A DNA stretch of 64,000 nt, from assembly GCA_945888515.1 (NCBI GenBank), contig CAMDAD010000014.1, positions 1 through 64,000 of the forward strand. The letters run 5' to 3'. The stretch is from Akkermansia muciniphila (GTDB lineage: Bacteria; Verrucomicrobiota; Verrucomicrobiia; Verrucomicrobiales; Akkermansiaceae). Shown here in pieces: positions 63,294-64,000 of this stretch (within the stretch, counting starts at the first letter, position 1; every line of letters starts with the position of its first letter). The position numbers and the translations under genes are program-made. Below the pieces are notes generated by a model. It saw only the letters and a list, made by a program, of their open reading frames with translations. It had not been told where the DNA came from and searched no databases.

Positions 63294-64000
63294 TTAGAGA
63301 TCGAAGAACCGCTTAGCCTTGGCAAAGAAGCTCTTCTCCATGGGCTTATTTTTCTCGCCGATCGATTCCCCGAAGGCGCGCAGTTTTTCCTGTTGCTCGA
63401 TGTTGAGTTTGGTCGGTACCTCCACTTGCAAGGAAACGTGAAGATCACCTCGGCGTCCGCCGCTGAGATTGCTCATACCTTTTTCCTTGAGGCGGAAAAC
63501 GGTGCCGCCCTGGGTGCCAGTGGGGATTTTGATCGAGGCTTGGCCATCGAGAGTGGGAACTTTCGTTTCACCACCGAGCGCGGCGGTGACAAAGGAAATC
63601 GGCACTTCGCAGAGCAGATCGTTGCCATCGCGCTCGAAAAAATCGTGCTTTTTGATGATGAGGAAAACGTAGAGATCGCCCGAGGGACCGCCGCGCAGGC
63701 CGGCATCGCCATTGCCCGTGGAGCGGAGGCGCGTGCCGGTATCCACGCCAGCGGGGATTCGGATCTTGATTCTGGTTTCCTTTTGCTCGCGGCCCTCGCC
63801 ATGGCAGGTATCGCAGGGATCAGAAATCAGTTCGCCGCTACCGTGGCAGGTGGGGCACTCGCTTTGTTGCACAAAGATTCCGGCCGAGCGGGTGACCACG
63901 CCACGACCGCCGCAGGTGTGGCATTTTTTCGTGCCGCTACCACTTTTCGAGCCCGTGGTGCCGCAGGTCGCGCAGGCGACGAAGCGCTCGATGAGCAGCT
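63294..64000 (-). CDS. dnaJ: Chaperone DnaJ, C-terminal part
   Basis: 235 residues from the right edge to the stop. Four CxxCxGxG-type zinc-finger units are present (CATCG, CHTCGGRG, CPTCHGSG, CDTCHGEG), followed by the C-terminal substrate domains (RIPAGVDTGTRLR, LGGETKVPTLDG). The J-domain lies outside the window. Co-oriented with rsmE. Confidence 0.95.
   Translation of the reverse strand, partial: LLIERFVACATCGTTGSKSGSGTKKCHTCGGRGVVTRSAGIFVQQSECPTCHGSGELISDPCDTCHGEGREQKETRIKIRIPAGVDTGTRLRSTGNGDAGLRGGPSGDLYVFLIIKKHDFFERDGNDLLCEVPISFVTAALGGETKVPTLDGQASIKIPTGTQGGTVFRLKEKGMSNLSGGRRGDLHVSLQVEVPTKLNIEQQEKLRAFGESIGEKNKPMEKSFFAKAKRFFDL

Noticed and set aside
1-64000. CRISPR arrays, tRNA/rRNA genes, insertion sequences, phage or plasmid genes
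   Set aside because: I looked for direct-repeat arrays, cloverleaf sequences and transposase/integrase motifs and found none I could support.

Overview
The window most likely comes from a Verrucomicrobiota chromosome, probably class Verrucomicrobiae. The evidence is the mix of families: a Verru_Chthon cassette A-type giant pilin-like protein, a 3,095-residue autotransporter-associated beta-strand repeat protein, DUF1552, DUF1080 and DUF2330 secreted proteins, a GbsR + NusG-paralogue pair, and many small lipoproteins and secreted proteins without relatives I can name. Many starts lack a strong Shine-Dalgarno. I see no rRNA, tRNA, CRISPR array, transposase, integrase or phage gene. Both edges cut genes: cysN at the left and dnaJ at the right.

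Layout. 1-3971 (minus): GbsR-type regulator, NusG paralogue, small membrane protein, then sulfate activation (cysC, cysD, small ORF, cysN). 3994-8360 (minus): pabB, def, and a tonB-exbB-exbD energy-transduction unit. 8469-12410: a lipoprotein, a decayed secreted ORF, a membrane-anchored alpha/alpha-barrel (terpene-cyclase fold) protein with a TonB-like N-terminus, a serine hydrolase and a small membrane protein. 12476-13721 (minus): two secreted proteins. 13722-14612 is non-coding. 14613-22759: M20 peptidase, transglutaminase, rfbB, alpha/beta hydrolase, divIC/ftsB-hpt, L,D-transpeptidase and an OmlA-like lipoprotein.

22885-28192: cardiolipin synthase, then a likely uronate block (CE15 glucuronoyl esterase, 2-hydroxyacid dehydrogenase, KDG-kinase-like PfkB protein), ending in a nested inverted-repeat element (about 28316-28556). 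28586-38292: surface and secreted proteins (DUF2330, DUF1080, GH75-like, DUF1552, cytochrome c plus beta-propeller) and a sugar nucleotidyltransferase. 38562-42230: the SAM cycle, with an ArsR-methyltransferase fusion divergent from metK-ahcY and two strong palindromes. 42379-57202: a Verru_Chthon A-like protein with a secreted partner, a DUF1080 gene broken by a homopolymer, a 9-bp tandem repeat and the giant beta-strand repeat gene. 57377-64000: envelope and isoprenoid genes (polyprenyl synthase, murJ, queD; opposite strand dnaJ, rsmE, lepB, squalene/phytoene synthase).

Two themes link the genes. First, sulfur and methyl metabolism: cysC/D/N make activated sulfate and metK/ahcY run the SAM cycle; similar TGAC-N6-GTCA palindromes lie before cysD and between metK and ahcY, and an ArsR-methyltransferase fusion sits beside metK. 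Second, the cell envelope: ExbBD-TonB, MurJ, polyprenyl-PP synthase, L,D-transpeptidase, LepB, Cls and many exported proteins. The items most deserving a second look are the SAM-cycle regulator with its palindromes, the TonB-like/terpene-cyclase-fold chimera, the T9-tract frameshift in a DUF1080 signal peptide beside a 9-bp tandem repeat, and the nested inverted repeat.
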